Part shown: positions 36,074 through 45,096 of the stretch, piece by piece | Layout of the letters: the number at the start of each line of letters is the position of its first letter | Numbering within the stretch: position 1 is the stretch's first letter | NCBI RefSeq assembly: GCF_005885605.1 | Contig: NZ_SZVP01000001.1 | Span: 310,001-374,000 of the forward strand | Length of the DNA: 64,000 nt | Direction of reading: 5' to 3' | Origin: Colwellia ponticola | GTDB lineage: Bacteria > Pseudomonadota > Gammaproteobacteria > Enterobacterales > Alteromonadaceae | Notes under the pieces: generated by a model | What the model saw: only the letters and a program-made list of their open reading frames with translations | Databases searched by the model: none | What the model was told of the DNA's origin: nothing | Made by a program: the position numbers and the translations under genes

Positions 36074-37405
36074 ATGTCAAACATGACACCACGCGAAATT
36101 GTCCATGAATTAGATAGCCACATTGTTGGCCAAAGTGATGCCAAACGCGCGGTTGCTATCGCGCTAAGAAACCGCTGGCGCAGAATGCAACTTGATCAAG
36201 GATTACGTAACGAAGTTACTCCTAAAAATATCCTAATGATTGGACCAACCGGTGTGGGTAAAACTGAAATAGCACGCCGCTTAGCTAAACTTGCTCATGC
36301 GCCATTTATTAAAGTGGAAGCGACTAAGTTCACTGAAGTAGGCTATGTAGGTAAAGAAGTAGAAACGATTATTCGTGATCTTGCCGATATGGCGATTAAA
36401 ATGGTAAAAGAAGCAGAGATGGAGCGTGTTAAGCATCTTGCTGAAGAAGCTGCTGAAGAGCGCATTTTAGATGTACTATTACCGCCTGCTCGTGACAGTT
36501 TTGGCAAAGAGGAAGGTAGTGAAAACACCAGTACCCGCCAAGTTTTTCGTAAAAAGTTACGCGAAGGTCAGTTAGACGATAAAGAGATTGAACTAGATTT
36601 AGCCGCCCCGCAAATGGGTGTTGAGATAATGGCTCCTCCAGGTATGGAAGACATGACGTCTCAATTGCAAAACATGTTCCAAAGCATGTCTAACGATAAA
36701 ACTAGCAAGCGTAAACTTAAGATTAAAGATGCTTTTAAAGCACTACAAGAAGAAGAAGCTGCAAAAATTGTTAACCAAGATGACATTAAGCAAAAAGCTA
36801 TTGATGCGGTAGAACAAAATGGCATTGTCTTTATTGATGAAATTGACAAAATATGTAAGCGTGCTGATAACTCAGGTGGCGGTGATGTCTCTCGTGAAGG
36901 CGTACAGCGTGACTTACTGCCGTTAGTTGAAGGCTCTACGGTAAGTACTAAGCACGGTATGATTAAAACCGATCATATTTTATTTATTGCCTCAGGTGCT
37001 TTTCAAATGACTAAGCCATCTGACCTTATTCCTGAATTACAGGGTCGCTTGCCTATTCGTGTTGAACTAAAAGCATTAACTGCTGATGATTTTGTTCGTA
37101 TTTTAACCGAACCTTTCGCCTCACTGACTGAGCAATATATCGCCTTACTTGCCACTGAAGGCGTCTCGGTAAACTTTACCGAGGACGGTATTCAGGCTAT
37201 TGCGAACTCAGCTTGGCAAGTCAACGAAACGACTGAAAACATTGGTGCTCGTCGCTTACATACCATGATGGAACGTTTAGTTGAAGATTTATCTTTTAAT
37301 GCGGATCAACGCAGTGGTGAAACTATTAGTATAGATAAAGATTATGTGACTAAAATATTAAGTGATGTAATTAAAGACGAAGATTTAAGTCGCTTTATTC
37401 TCTAA
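36074..37405 (+). CDS. hslU: HslU ATPase subunit of the HslUV protease (ClpY)
   Basis: HslU is the hexameric AAA+ unfoldase that feeds substrates to HslV. The 443-aa product has Walker [16 protein letters not shown], the pore loop [14 protein letters not shown] segment ([17 protein letters not shown]), an intermediate I-domain (about 105-240), Walker [13 protein letters not shown], sensor [14 protein letters not shown], and the C-terminal EDLSRFIL tail that docks on HslV. Length equals E. coli HslU (443 aa). AAAGAGGAA precedes the ATG. It is followed by a DUF971 gene, an association common in Gammaproteobacteria. Confidence 0.97.
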   Translation: MSNMTPREIVHELDSHIVGQSDAKRAVAIALRNRWRRMQLDQGLRNEVTPKNILMIGPTGVGKTEIARRLAKLAHAPFIKVEATKFTEVGYVGKEVETIIRDLADMAIKMVKEAEMERVKHLAEEAAEERILDVLLPPARDSFGKEEGSENTSTRQVFRKKLREGQLDDKEIELDLAAPQMGVEIMAPPGMEDMTSQLQNMFQSMSNDKTSKRKLKIKDAFKALQEEEAAKIVNQDDIKQKAIDAVEQNGIVFIDEIDKICKRADNSGGGDVSREGVQRDLLPLVEGSTVSTKHGMIKTDHILFIASGAFQMTKPSDLIPELQGRLPIRVELKALTADDFVRILTEPFASLTEQYIALLATEGVSVNFTEDGIQAIANSAWQVNETTENIGARRLHTMMERLVEDLSFNADQRSGETISIDKDYVTKILSDVIKDEDLSRFIL

Positions 37406-37451
37406 TCGTTAATCGCGTAGACTTTACTAAAAAGGTAACAGGTTTGTTAAT

Positions 37452-37826
37452 ATGAAAATAAACCGTTTTATTATAGATAATGCCCTGCATACTCTGACCA
37501 TTGAGTTCTCTGCTGATGCTGATATAACCAATGCACAACTTAGTGTTGAGTATTTACGTATAAGCTCACCAGTTAGCTCAGTTAAAAAGCCTAATACTGG
37601 TCAACACATTATTAGTCATAAAAAATCGGTAGCGTTACTGACTATTGAAAATGTCGCCAAGCATGGTTACCGCTTTATTTTCGATGATGGTCACAGTGCT
37701 ATTTACAGCGTTCAATATCTGAAAACACTAGTAATAGAGCAGGAAAGTCGCTGGCAGCAGTACCTTAACGAGTTAAAAACCAGTGGTCATAGTCGTGATA
37801 CCATGATTGATATAAAACAGCTGTAA
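37452..37826 (+). CDS. DUF971 family protein
   Basis: A 124-aa protein of the DUF971 family (also seen as the N-terminal domain of gamma-butyrobetaine hydroxylases), with the motifs LSVEYLRISSPVSSV, NVAKHGYRFIFDDGHSAIYS and YLKTL. In several bacteria such a gene follows hslU; a role linked to iron-sulfur assembly or protein turnover has been suggested but is not established. AAAGGTAACAGG lies before the ATG. It is the last gene of the hslVU operon, 47 nt after hslU, and ends at a strong terminator. Confidence 0.85.
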   Translation: MKINRFIIDNALHTLTIEFSADADITNAQLSVEYLRISSPVSSVKKPNTGQHIISHKKSVALLTIENVAKHGYRFIFDDGHSAIYSVQYLKTLVIEQESRWQQYLNELKTSGHSRDTMIDIKQL

Positions 37827-37887
37827 AGCTGTTCGAGACGCTGTAGATATTAATACTAGTGACTAGTGCCTTTAAACAAACGTGATA

Positions 37888-37924
37888 AAAAATGCCCTCA
37901 CTCTTTTGGAGTGAGGGCATTTTT
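37888..37924. terminator. Bidirectional terminator, DUF971 gene / chemoreceptor gene
   Basis: Fifteen-bp stem AAAAATGCCCTCACT (37888-37902) / AGTGAGGGCATTTTT (37910-37924) with a 7-nt loop, flanked by A and T tracts. Located between two convergent genes and able to end both transcripts. Confidence 0.93.
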
Positions 37925-37985
37925 CTTTCATCAGTATTATTACCGCCATCGATAATTATGAATCAGCACGTTAACAATATGCTTT

Positions 37986-39845
37986 TTAAACAGTGAAGCG
38001 ACTCACTTCAGTACTTAGTACTTGTGCTTGTTGTGACAGCTCTTCACTCATCTGTTCATTTTGCTTCGCTGATTCAGCTGATTTTTCAGTAACATCTCTG
38101 ATCATAACAACGTGCTGATTAACTTCTGAAGCGACTGCGCTTTGCTCTTGAATTGCCGTAGCAATAGCACTGTTCATATCCATTATGAGTGCAACATCTT
38201 GTGTTATTTCATCAAGCATAGCACCTGCAGAGCTTGCCTGCTCGGCGCTTTCTTCACCTTGATTACGACACTGCGCCATCAATATTACAATTTCTTGAGT
38301 GCGCTTTTGTAGTAAGCCTATAATGGTTTCAATTTCTTGGGTAGAGTCTTGTGTTCTACTGGCTAGGGTTCTTACTTCATCAGCAACAACAGCAAAGCCT
38401 CTACCTTGCTCTCCCGCTCTGGCCGCTTCAATGGCGGCATTTAATGCCAATAAGTTCGTTTGGTCGGCAATACCACGAATAACATCTAATACCGACGCAA
38501 TAGTGATACTTTCTTTTTCTAATTCTTTAACAACATTTTCAGAATCTAATAATTTTTCTGATAACTGACCAATTTGCTTTATCGTTTCATCAACACCCAT
38601 TTTTCCTTTGCTAGCGTTGCTGTTGGTTAGTTCTGCTTTATATGCTGCTTCTTGGGTATTAGTGGCAATTTCATCTACCGTTGCCACCATTTCAGTAATA
38701 GCGGTTGCCACCAAATCAGTTTGCTGCATTTGCATATCAACCCCTTCATTAGCGTTATAGATACTTTCAGCTAAGCTGCCTGTCGCGGTATGGAGTGTCG
38801 TCACAGAGTGATTAACTTCATTAATAAGCGAACGGAAATTAGTTAACATATAATTAAAAACCTTGGCCATTTGAGACAGCTCATCATTACCACTGATATC
38901 AACTTCGGTCGTTAAATTATTGGTTTCTGCAATTTGGCTCATGGTGCTTTGTAAATGACTAATACGATTTAAAATACTCTTTCCAATTAACCAAGCACTC
39001 ATTAAAGCGATCAATAGCACAAGAATAAATAAGCTGTAGGCGACCGTATTAACAAAGCTAACATGATCTTTTACTGCTTGTTCACTTTTAACCAATAACT
39101 TTTGTAATTCATTATCCACGTTATGAACCACATTACGCATGTCATTCATCACGCCCATTTTTTCATGATAACCAAGCGTTTTTTGAGCATTGACTAAGCG
39201 AGTAAAAGCCGACTGATAGTCGTTAATAAGCTTCACCACCTCTTGTTTTTGAGTAAAAGAGAAATTACTTAACTCAACACTAGTCAATAATTTATTTACA
39301 TTATTATCAAGGGCATTTACATATTTATCATCTAAACGTAACATAAAATCTTTTTCATTACGTCTAAGCTGTAACATTTCACTCAGTAGGCGGTAATTCC
39401 CATTACCAATAAGTGACTCAACATTATGAACAGCTGTCCGTAGTTCTCCGTATAAACCGGAAGTAGGATTTAAACCAATGGTTTGTTGCAAGGTGACTGT
39501 TTTAGCAAACTGTGCTTGATATTGAGCAAGAATATCCTCCATACTAGCCAGCTCAGGGATGGATAAGCCAATAGCAGTAAAGTCTTTTGATAGGCTATCA
39601 ATTTGCTGCTGAGTAGCCTTTAAAGTGGTATTAAAAGCATCAGAATGGGTTAAGTTTTTACGGACAAAAAAGTCTTTTTCTTCGCGCCTCAACTCTAAAA
39701 CTGAGGACTTAACATCACCAATTTTTTTTGCTATAGACATATCTTGTTGTAATGCTGTACTTTCATAATTGAGCATAACGAGCATTAGGCTCATAGCTAT
39801 TACTAATATAGCGGTATTAATGATTAATTTGTGCTTGATGAGCAT
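37986..39845 (-). CDS. Methyl-accepting chemotaxis protein with long helical sensor domain
   Basis: A 619-aa chemoreceptor: N-terminal membrane segment (about 7-26), a large all-helical periplasmic sensor (about 40-265) that looks like an HBM-type double bundle ([11 protein letters not shown] and [11 protein letters not shown] repeat halves), second membrane segment (about 268-288), a HAMP domain (about 289-341), and the cytoplasmic signalling domain with the hairpin tip [35 protein letters not shown]. Adaptation sites lie in the flanking helices. No C-terminal NWETF-type pentapeptide is visible. The ligand is unknown; HBM receptors in Pseudomonas sense TCA intermediates or purines. It is monocistronic. 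Confidence 0.93.
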   Translation of the reverse strand: MLIKHKLIINTAILVIAMSLMLVMLNYESTALQQDMSIAKKIGDVKSSVLELRREEKDFFVRKNLTHSDAFNTTLKATQQQIDSLSKDFTAIGLSIPELASMEDILAQYQAQFAKTVTLQQTIGLNPTSGLYGELRTAVHNVESLIGNGNYRLLSEMLQLRRNEKDFMLRLDDKYVNALDNNVNKLLTSVELSNFSFTQKQEVVKLINDYQSAFTRLVNAQKTLGYHEKMGVMNDMRNVVHNVDNELQKLLVKSEQAVKDHVSFVNTVAYSLFILVLLIALMSAWLIGKSILNRISHLQSTMSQIAETNNLTTEVDISGNDELSQMAKVFNYMLTNFRSLINEVNHSVTTLHTATGSLAESIYNANEGVDMQMQQTDLVATAITEMVATVDEIATNTQEAAYKAELTNSNASKGKMGVDETIKQIGQLSEKLLDSENVVKELEKESITIASVLDVIRGIADQTNLLALNAAIEAARAGEQGRGFAVVADEVRTLASRTQDSTQEIETIIGLLQKRTQEIVILMAQCRNQGEESAEQASSAGAMLDEITQDVALIMDMNSAIATAIQEQSAVASEVNQHVVMIRDVTEKSAESAKQNEQMSEELSQQAQVLSTEVSRFTV

Positions 39846-40158
39846 AGATACACCTTTAAAATGGACTTGATAGATTGTATAAAATATTTAAACTGAACTT
39901 ATAACATTAGTTATAACGGTACTTATAACTAATAAACCAATAACAATATTGCTATATAAACTATTTATAGCGTATATAGCAATATTGTTCAGGTAAGCGA
40001 CAACACAAGCGTATTTTTAGGCCATTTATAGCCTATTAAACGGGGACTATTGGAGGCAGATGGTGTTGCAGTGTTAATGATAGAACTGTATCGGTAGCGA
40101 ACAGTTTTTTATTAATTTTTTTTCATTATTACTCACAACTAACGTTCAGCCAACAACA
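39846..40158. other. Region upstream of the chemoreceptor gene with a 17-bp inverted repeat
   Basis: A 313-bp AT-rich gap between two minus-strand genes without an ORF. A perfect 17-bp inverted repeat AACAATATTGCTATATA (39942-39958) / TATATAGCAATATTGTT (39973-39989) with a 14-nt spacer lies about 97-144 bp before the chemoreceptor start. Direct TTATAACTA-like copies lie just beside it. It could be an operator or a transcript end for the upstream gene; it has no T-tract on the minus strand. Confidence 0.5.
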
Positions 40159-42186
40159 TCAGCGCGACCTCTTTTCAAGATAACACACTAATTTTTCTTC
40201 GGGTAACGGCTTATTAATAAAGTAACCTTGGACCGCATCACATCCTAAGTTTCTCAGTAAATCTAACTGTTCAACCGTTTCAACGCCTTCAGCCAATACT
40301 CTTTTACCTAAGCCATGTGATAGCTCGATCATTGATTTTACAATCGTAAGATCCGAATCATTACTAGCCACTTCTTGAATAAAACTGCGATCTATTTTTA
40401 TTTTATCTATTGGTAAATTACGTAAATAAGCTAAAGAAGAATATCCTGTACCAAAGTCATCAATAGAGACTTTAACACCCATACTTTGTAATTTAACTAT
40501 GCTATTCATCGCTCTGATAATATCAGTCATAACGACATTTTCGGTGATTTCTAACTCAAGATACTTAGAAGGAATATTATACTTATGTAATAACATTTGG
40601 ATGGTAGCAACTAGTTGCTTATCTTGAAACTCTACTGCGGTAATATTGACAGCAATAGCGACTCGACGTTGATATACTGTAAACCAGCGAGCGCTTGCTT
40701 CACAAGCTTTAGTTAAAATATAATTATCAAATTCATTATGCATCCCCAATGCTTCTATCTCAGATAAGAACTCACTAGGGGGAAGTATGCCTTTTTGAGG
40801 GTGCTGCCAACGCACTAGCGCCTCTACCCCTTCGAGCTTATTGGTGATTAAATTTAATTGTGGCTGATAATAAAGAATAAATTCATCATTTTTTAAGGCT
40901 AACCGTAACTCCTTCTCCATTAAAACTAAATGGCGTCCCTGTGCCTGCATGCCCTCTTCAAAAGCGACGGTAGCAATATTATTGGTTTCTGCATGATGTA
41001 AGGCAAGGTTGGCTTTTTGTAGTAAATCTTCTGACTTATCAGCATCATCTGGGTATAGACAATAGCCAACACTCCCCTGAATTTTCACTTCCTGTTGTTT
41101 GTGACAAAAGCTACGCTCAATAAGTTCATGAATATGATTTACCGCTCTATCTATATGAGATAGTTGTTCCAACTCAATAACAAACATAAAAGAATCGCCA
41201 CTTAACCGACCTACGGCTTGTGGTATAAAAACGCTATGATTTAAACGACGAGCAATTTCTCCAAGGATAAAATCACCTATTTTTAAGCCATAGGTATCAT
41301 TAATAAATTTAAACTGTTTTATGTCGATTAAGAATACTGCCAGTTTTATTTGGCTCTGCTCAGTTTTATTATCTTGCGTTAGTTTGCCTATTTTTTTTGA
41401 CAGTTTAGCCATCACTTGTTCACGATTAAGTGCACCTGTTAATGAGTCATGCTTACCTAAGTATTGTGCTCTATTCCTGGCATTTAACGCATCAAACCTT
41501 TCTGAACTTTGTATATAAATCAATAAAGTAAAACCAAGAATACTATGTGCGGCAATATCAAAATATAAAAGAAATAACTCTAATTGACGAAACCAAGGCT
41601 CAGTTAAGGACGCAATAGAAACAAATGAATAGATCAAATAACGCACACCAAAAACGGCAGAAAAAAACGTTAACATTCTATTTGAAAAGTCGTCTTTATT
41701 AGTAAGCAAGAGTAAGCCTGCTAATAAGAGTAAGGTGCAACCAAATATAAGGCTGGGTAGGCTTATGGTTAAATAAAAGTCGCTAAACTCTTGGCTAAGT
41801 TCAAGAGTAAAAAATACCGTAGTAATAAAACTAAGGACTACAACTAACGCTATCGCGCCCGTTATTATCTGTTTCGGTATTTTGGTGCTTTGTGCCTTAA
41901 CGACGCCAAAAGCAAGAAATATGAGAAATATATACTGACAAATTTGTAGTGATAACTCTGCTAATATATGCCAATAATAACTTAGAAAGTGACTATTGGC
42001 ATAAGGTATAACAGACTTAATAAGATAACTGCAACATAACGCCCCAATGCTGACTAACCAATACTTTACGTATCTACGAGGAAAAGCGCGATAATAGGTA
42101 TAAAAAAAATACAGCAGCACAAAAAAAACAATCGCTTGCGTTAAAAACAAAAAGCTTAAAGGAGTTATATAGTCGTACATAAACAA
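40159..42186 (-). CDS. Membrane GGDEF/EAL protein, probable c-di-GMP phosphodiesterase
   Basis: A 675-aa protein with about seven N-terminal membrane segments (residues 8-225), a GGDEF domain (about 245-405) and a C-terminal EAL domain (about 415-670). The diguanylate cyclase site is degenerate: RLSGDSF replaces GG(D/E)EF, so cyclase activity is unlikely. The EAL site looks active: EALVRW, ITENV, DDFGTGYSSLAYLRNLPID and EGVET are all intact. It most likely hydrolyses c-di-GMP in response to an unknown membrane signal. It neighbours a chemoreceptor and, further on, a c-di-GMP riboswitch. Confidence 0.88.
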   Translation of the reverse strand: MFMYDYITPLSFLFLTQAIVFFVLLYFFYTYYRAFPRRYVKYWLVSIGALCCSYLIKSVIPYANSHFLSYYWHILAELSLQICQYIFLIFLAFGVVKAQSTKIPKQIITGAIALVVVLSFITTVFFTLELSQEFSDFYLTISLPSLIFGCTLLLLAGLLLLTNKDDFSNRMLTFFSAVFGVRYLIYSFVSIASLTEPWFRQLELFLLYFDIAAHSILGFTLLIYIQSSERFDALNARNRAQYLGKHDSLTGALNREQVMAKLSKKIGKLTQDNKTEQSQIKLAVFLIDIKQFKFINDTYGLKIGDFILGEIARRLNHSVFIPQAVGRLSGDSFMFVIELEQLSHIDRAVNHIHELIERSFCHKQQEVKIQGSVGYCLYPDDADKSEDLLQKANLALHHAETNNIATVAFEEGMQAQGRHLVLMEKELRLALKNDEFILYYQPQLNLITNKLEGVEALVRWQHPQKGILPPSEFLSEIEALGMHNEFDNYILTKACEASARWFTVYQRRVAIAVNITAVEFQDKQLVATIQMLLHKYNIPSKYLELEITENVVMTDIIRAMNSIVKLQSMGVKVSIDDFGTGYSSLAYLRNLPIDKIKIDRSFIQEVASNDSDLTIVKSMIELSHGLGKRVLAEGVETVEQLDLLRNLGCDAVQGYFINKPLPEEKLVCYLEKRSR

Positions 42187-42292
42187 AATTTAATCATGGT
42201 TATTAAGTCATACTAAGGTAATAAAGGAGAGCATTAGTATATTATTAAGTGGATAGGTATTGTTAGCATGATCTTTACCTTAATAAAATAGG

Positions 42293-42298
42293 TATAAT
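42293..42298 (+). promoter_or_regulatory. Candidate -10 element for rraA
   Basis: TATAAT at 42293-42298, 64 nt upstream of the rraA start, in the gap to the divergent GGDEF/EAL gene. No good -35 is present at 16-18 nt, so the promoter would depend on an activator or extended contacts. Confidence 0.4.
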
Positions 42299-42361
42299 AC
42301 CCTTTAATATAACAATATATACCGATACAACTCATTTCCCTCTAATAAAACGAGTATTAGC

Positions 42362-42847
42362 ATGCAATATAACACCTCTGAATTATGTGACTTTTATGCC
42401 GACTTAATTGATGTTATTGACCCTATTTTTTTTAATTATGGTGGTCGTAACTCATTTGCAGGTAAAGTGGTTACAATAAAGTGCTTTGAAAATTTAGGCT
42501 TAATTAATGACATGGCAAGAATAGACGGTACTGGCAAGGTATTGGTTATTGATGGCGGTGGCTCAACACGACGAGCGCTTATTAATCTAAAAATTGCACA
42601 ATACGCTGTTAATAACGGTTGGGAAGGTATTGTTTGTTACGGTAGTGTGCGTGACGTTGATGCGTTAGAAGAGCTTGATATTGGTATACAGGCATTGGCC
42701 GCCATTCCAGTTGGCGCAAGTGACCAAAGCATTGGTGATACCGATGTTGCCATTAACTTTGCTGGCGTAACCTTACTTCCAGATGATTACATTTATGCAG
42801 ATAATACCGGAATTATTTTGTCACCTGAACCTTTGGATATCAAATAA
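42362..42847 (+). CDS. rraA: Regulator of ribonuclease activity A (RraA)
   Basis: RraA binds RNase E and inhibits mRNA decay. The 161-aa product equals E. coli RraA in length and has the family features [45 protein letters not shown] and [23 protein letters not shown]. The protein belongs to the RraA-like fold shared with HMG/CHA aldolases but lacks a demonstrated enzymatic role in E. coli. It is monocistronic between divergent and convergent signalling genes. Confidence 0.95.
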   Translation: MQYNTSELCDFYADLIDVIDPIFFNYGGRNSFAGKVVTIKCFENLGLINDMARIDGTGKVLVIDGGGSTRRALINLKIAQYAVNNGWEGIVCYGSVRDVDALEELDIGIQALAAIPVGASDQSIGDTDVAINFAGVTLLPDDYIYADNTGIILSPEPLDIK

Positions 42848-42885
42848 ATAGACTCGCGAGGTAGTAATTAATACATACGCAGATA

Positions 42886-44784
42886 TTATTTAACATTACT
42901 CCTGTCTGTAACCCTTGCTAAAAATAGCAAAGGGTCAATGTCGGTATAATCAGGAGTATTTAATGAATATTTCATTGTTAGTGAAAAACCACCTAAATTA
43001 GCAAAGGCTCGGGTATTTAACGCTTGTATAATTTTTACTAGCTTTTCGTTCACTTTCTTTCTACTTTCGTGTTCAAAAACAAGTAAATATTCCCCCTCAT
43101 GAAACAAACCAGCATAATCAAAATCAGTAATGTGTTCGTTGATTATACTGGCAACTTCTTTAGTGACTTCATTAATATTTTTCTTATTAAAATGAAAGAC
43201 CAGTGCCTGCCAGTTATCGATGACCAGATACCCAATACTTATCGGGTATTTAAACTTTCTCGCCTTTTTAAAAGCTAACTGATAGTAATACTTTGTTTGT
43301 AATGGACTATCTATAGCATAACGTTTTTTTTCAATATCTTGATAAGTTTGATTCGATTGTTGTGTTTTAAATCGGAGATAAAAAGCCACTAAAAGCGTGA
43401 GTAACAAACAAAGCACTGTCGATAAAGTGATGATAATGACATGTTGCTTTTGATATTTTTCAACAAAACTACTCGATAACGCACTACTTTGTGCTAACTT
43501 AATAGCAAGTTTTTTAGCCGCTTTGCTAGACGTTTCTTCCGGGGTTTCTTTAATGGGAGATTTCACCGATAAGTGAGTTAAGCCCTGCAAGGTACTAGCG
43601 TATTTGCGCTTATAAGTAAGCTTGCTAAGTAATACTTGACTGTACTTTTCTCGCCAGCGATAAGCCGCTAAATAATCTTTTTGGGCGAAGTGCATCTCAG
43701 CAACCATGCGATAAAAGCCAGTATAGTCTACTGACATTTCTTTACCATCAAGCAGTTCAACAACTTGAGTTAATAGTGCATAACCTTCGGCTGTTTTGTT
43801 AACACCGAGCTTAACTTTTACTAACGCGGTCATGCTTTCTATGCGGTCAGTAAACATATTATATTGGTTAAAGGTATCAATGGCTTGCGCTAACGGTTCA
43901 AGTGCTTGCTCAAACTGCTGCTGTATGATTAACACCAATGCTAAACCTTTATTGGCATGCGCAATATTAATTACTGCATTATTGTTTTCAGACACTTTTC
44001 TAGCTTGCCAAAAGGCATTATATGCATCATCAAAACGCAGTAAATAAAAATAGGCATAACCTAAATATAAATAGGTTTTATCAATATTTACTGTTTGATC
44101 CATTTCAAACTTTAATTTTAAGATTTTTAATTCCATCGTCAGTGACGTTTGATAATCACTTAAATGATGGTAAGCCAAAGCTAAAATAGTCAGCAATTCA
44201 GTATGTTCGGTCAATTTACTTTGACTAATGCCTTGCTCTACCTTTTGTAAATCAGCAAAAGCCTGTTGATGTTGCCCTAACATTGAAAACGCAACACTGC
44301 GATAACTTAATGAGAGTAACTGGTATTTAAGACTATGAGTTAATTCACTTTTACTTACTGCAACTTGGGCTACCTCTAACAGCAATTCATATTCTTTTCT
44401 GGCCATATATACCTCAGCTAGCTTTAACAATAATGCTAAGTGTACTTTTTTATCGACACTATTGGCTGAAATACCCTGTTGAACATATTCAAAAACGTTG
44501 TTGATATTGCCTTGGTTACTAGCCACTCTAGCCAAGAGTAAATATATTTTAGCGAGCATATCATTTGAATAATACTGCTTATTTTTAATGATTTTTGCTG
44601 ATAACGAGATAACTATTTCTGTATCAATAACTTCATTATTAGCCGACAGTAATTGTTGTACTTGATTACTTGATACCGCTTGATCTGACGGCGGCTGTGC
44701 TAGAGCGCTTCCCATGAAAAGTAAAGAAAAAAACAGCACTTTACTTATAAATAACATAAACAGACAGTGCTTTTTTATGGTCAT
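42886..44784 (-). CDS. Periplasmic TPR sensor with membrane segment and degenerate GGDEF-like domain
   Basis: A 632-aa protein: signal peptide (about 1-29, ending GSALAQ), a periplasmic array of TPR-like helices (about 60-400), one membrane segment (about 450-472, IITLSTVLCLLLTLLVAFYL), and a C-terminal about 145-residue domain with a GGDEF-like fold (FKYPISIGYLVIDNWQALVF, ... HEGEYLLVFEH). The cyclase motif GGEEF is replaced by HEGEYL and the metal Asp is mostly lost, so I infer a non-catalytic sensor or c-di-GMP network protein. It is divergent from the c-di-GMP riboswitch transcript, with 109 nt from its ATG to the riboswitch -10. Confidence 0.8.
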   Translation of the reverse strand: MTIKKHCLFMLFISKVLFFSLLFMGSALAQPPSDQAVSSNQVQQLLSANNEVIDTEIVISLSAKIIKNKQYYSNDMLAKIYLLLARVASNQGNINNVFEYVQQGISANSVDKKVHLALLLKLAEVYMARKEYELLLEVAQVAVSKSELTHSLKYQLLSLSYRSVAFSMLGQHQQAFADLQKVEQGISQSKLTEHTELLTILALAYHHLSDYQTSLTMELKILKLKFEMDQTVNIDKTYLYLGYAYFYLLRFDDAYNAFWQARKVSENNNAVINIAHANKGLALVLIIQQQFEQALEPLAQAIDTFNQYNMFTDRIESMTALVKVKLGVNKTAEGYALLTQVVELLDGKEMSVDYTGFYRMVAEMHFAQKDYLAAYRWREKYSQVLLSKLTYKRKYASTLQGLTHLSVKSPIKETPEETSSKAAKKLAIKLAQSSALSSSFVEKYQKQHVIIITLSTVLCLLLTLLVAFYLRFKTQQSNQTYQDIEKKRYAIDSPLQTKYYYQLAFKKARKFKYPISIGYLVIDNWQALVFHFNKKNINEVTKEVASIINEHITDFDYAGLFHEGEYLLVFEHESRKKVNEKLVKIIQALNTRAFANLGGFSLTMKYSLNTPDYTDIDPLLFLARVTDRSNVK

Positions 44785-44872
44785 ATCGATACCGTTAATT
44801 ATTGAAAAATAGAACAGGTCAAACCGCTTATACTTTTTACCTGATAAAAATAAATATCGTCACTCTTTTATG

Positions 44873-44900
44873 TTTACATTTATCGAATTCACCTTATAAT
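44873..44900 (+). promoter_or_regulatory. Sigma-70 promoter of the c-di-GMP riboswitch transcript
   Basis: TTTACA (44873-44878), 16-nt spacer, TATAAT (44895-44900). Transcription would start at about 44907, 12 nt before the aptamer P1 stem, so the riboswitch is made from its own promoter and not as part of an upstream gene. Confidence 0.8.
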
Positions 44901-44918
44901 TGCTGCAATTAAGCTTTA

Positions 44919-45006
44919 GCGCTTGATAAGGGCAAATCTAATGAAAGTTAGAGACGCAAAGTTACCGGTCTAAGGGGAAACCTATGATAGCGGAACTACC
45001 AAGTGT
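44919..45006 (+). ncRNA. Cyclic-di-GMP-I (GEMM) riboswitch aptamer
   Basis: The segment has the GEMM-I features in order: AGGGCAAA (44929-44936); a short hairpin with stem TCTAA/TTAGA closing a GAAA-type loop (44937-44952); GACGCAAAG (44953-44961); CCGGTCTAA (44965-44973); and the tetraloop-receptor side ATAGCGGAACTACC (44987-45000). The outer stem P1 pairs GCGCTTG (44919-44925) with CAAGTGT (45000-45006). In the known family the c-di-GMP aptamer sits before genes for motility, virulence, chitin binding or signalling. Here no plus-strand gene follows; the next start is rsgA at 46858, and the sequence between is the antisense of a decayed DUF885 gene. The aptamer call is by eye, without a covariance search. 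Confidence 0.88.
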
Positions 45007-45091
45007 TGATATAGTGGGGGCTTATCTTTATTCGATAGTCCACTATCTGTTTCTTCCGTTTTCTTTGCGTCGCCCTCCTTATTTATTGTAA
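44984..45091 (+). CDS. Possible 35-aa hydrophobic peptide in the riboswitch transcript
   Basis: ATG at 44984, preceded by AAGGGG (44972-44977), opens a 35-codon frame to TAA at 45089: MIAELPSVDIVGAYLYSIVH, then YLFLPFSLRRPPYLL. It starts inside the aptamer, so ligand binding would mask its ribosome binding site. A central hydrophobic stretch followed by RR would suit a small membrane peptide. It may equally be a chance frame. Confidence 0.25.
   Translation: MIAELPSVDIVGAYLYSIVHYLFLPFSLRRPPYLL
45011..45070 (+). terminator. Candidate expression platform/terminator after the riboswitch
   Basis: ATAGTGG (45011-45017) can pair with CCACTAT (45040-45046), and GATAGT (45034-45039) competes for the same 3' arm (ACTATC, 45042-45047); a T-rich tract follows. 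Competing stems directly after the aptamer are what an on/off terminator platform would look like, but the stems are short. Confidence 0.45.
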
Positions 45092-45096
45092 ATGCT

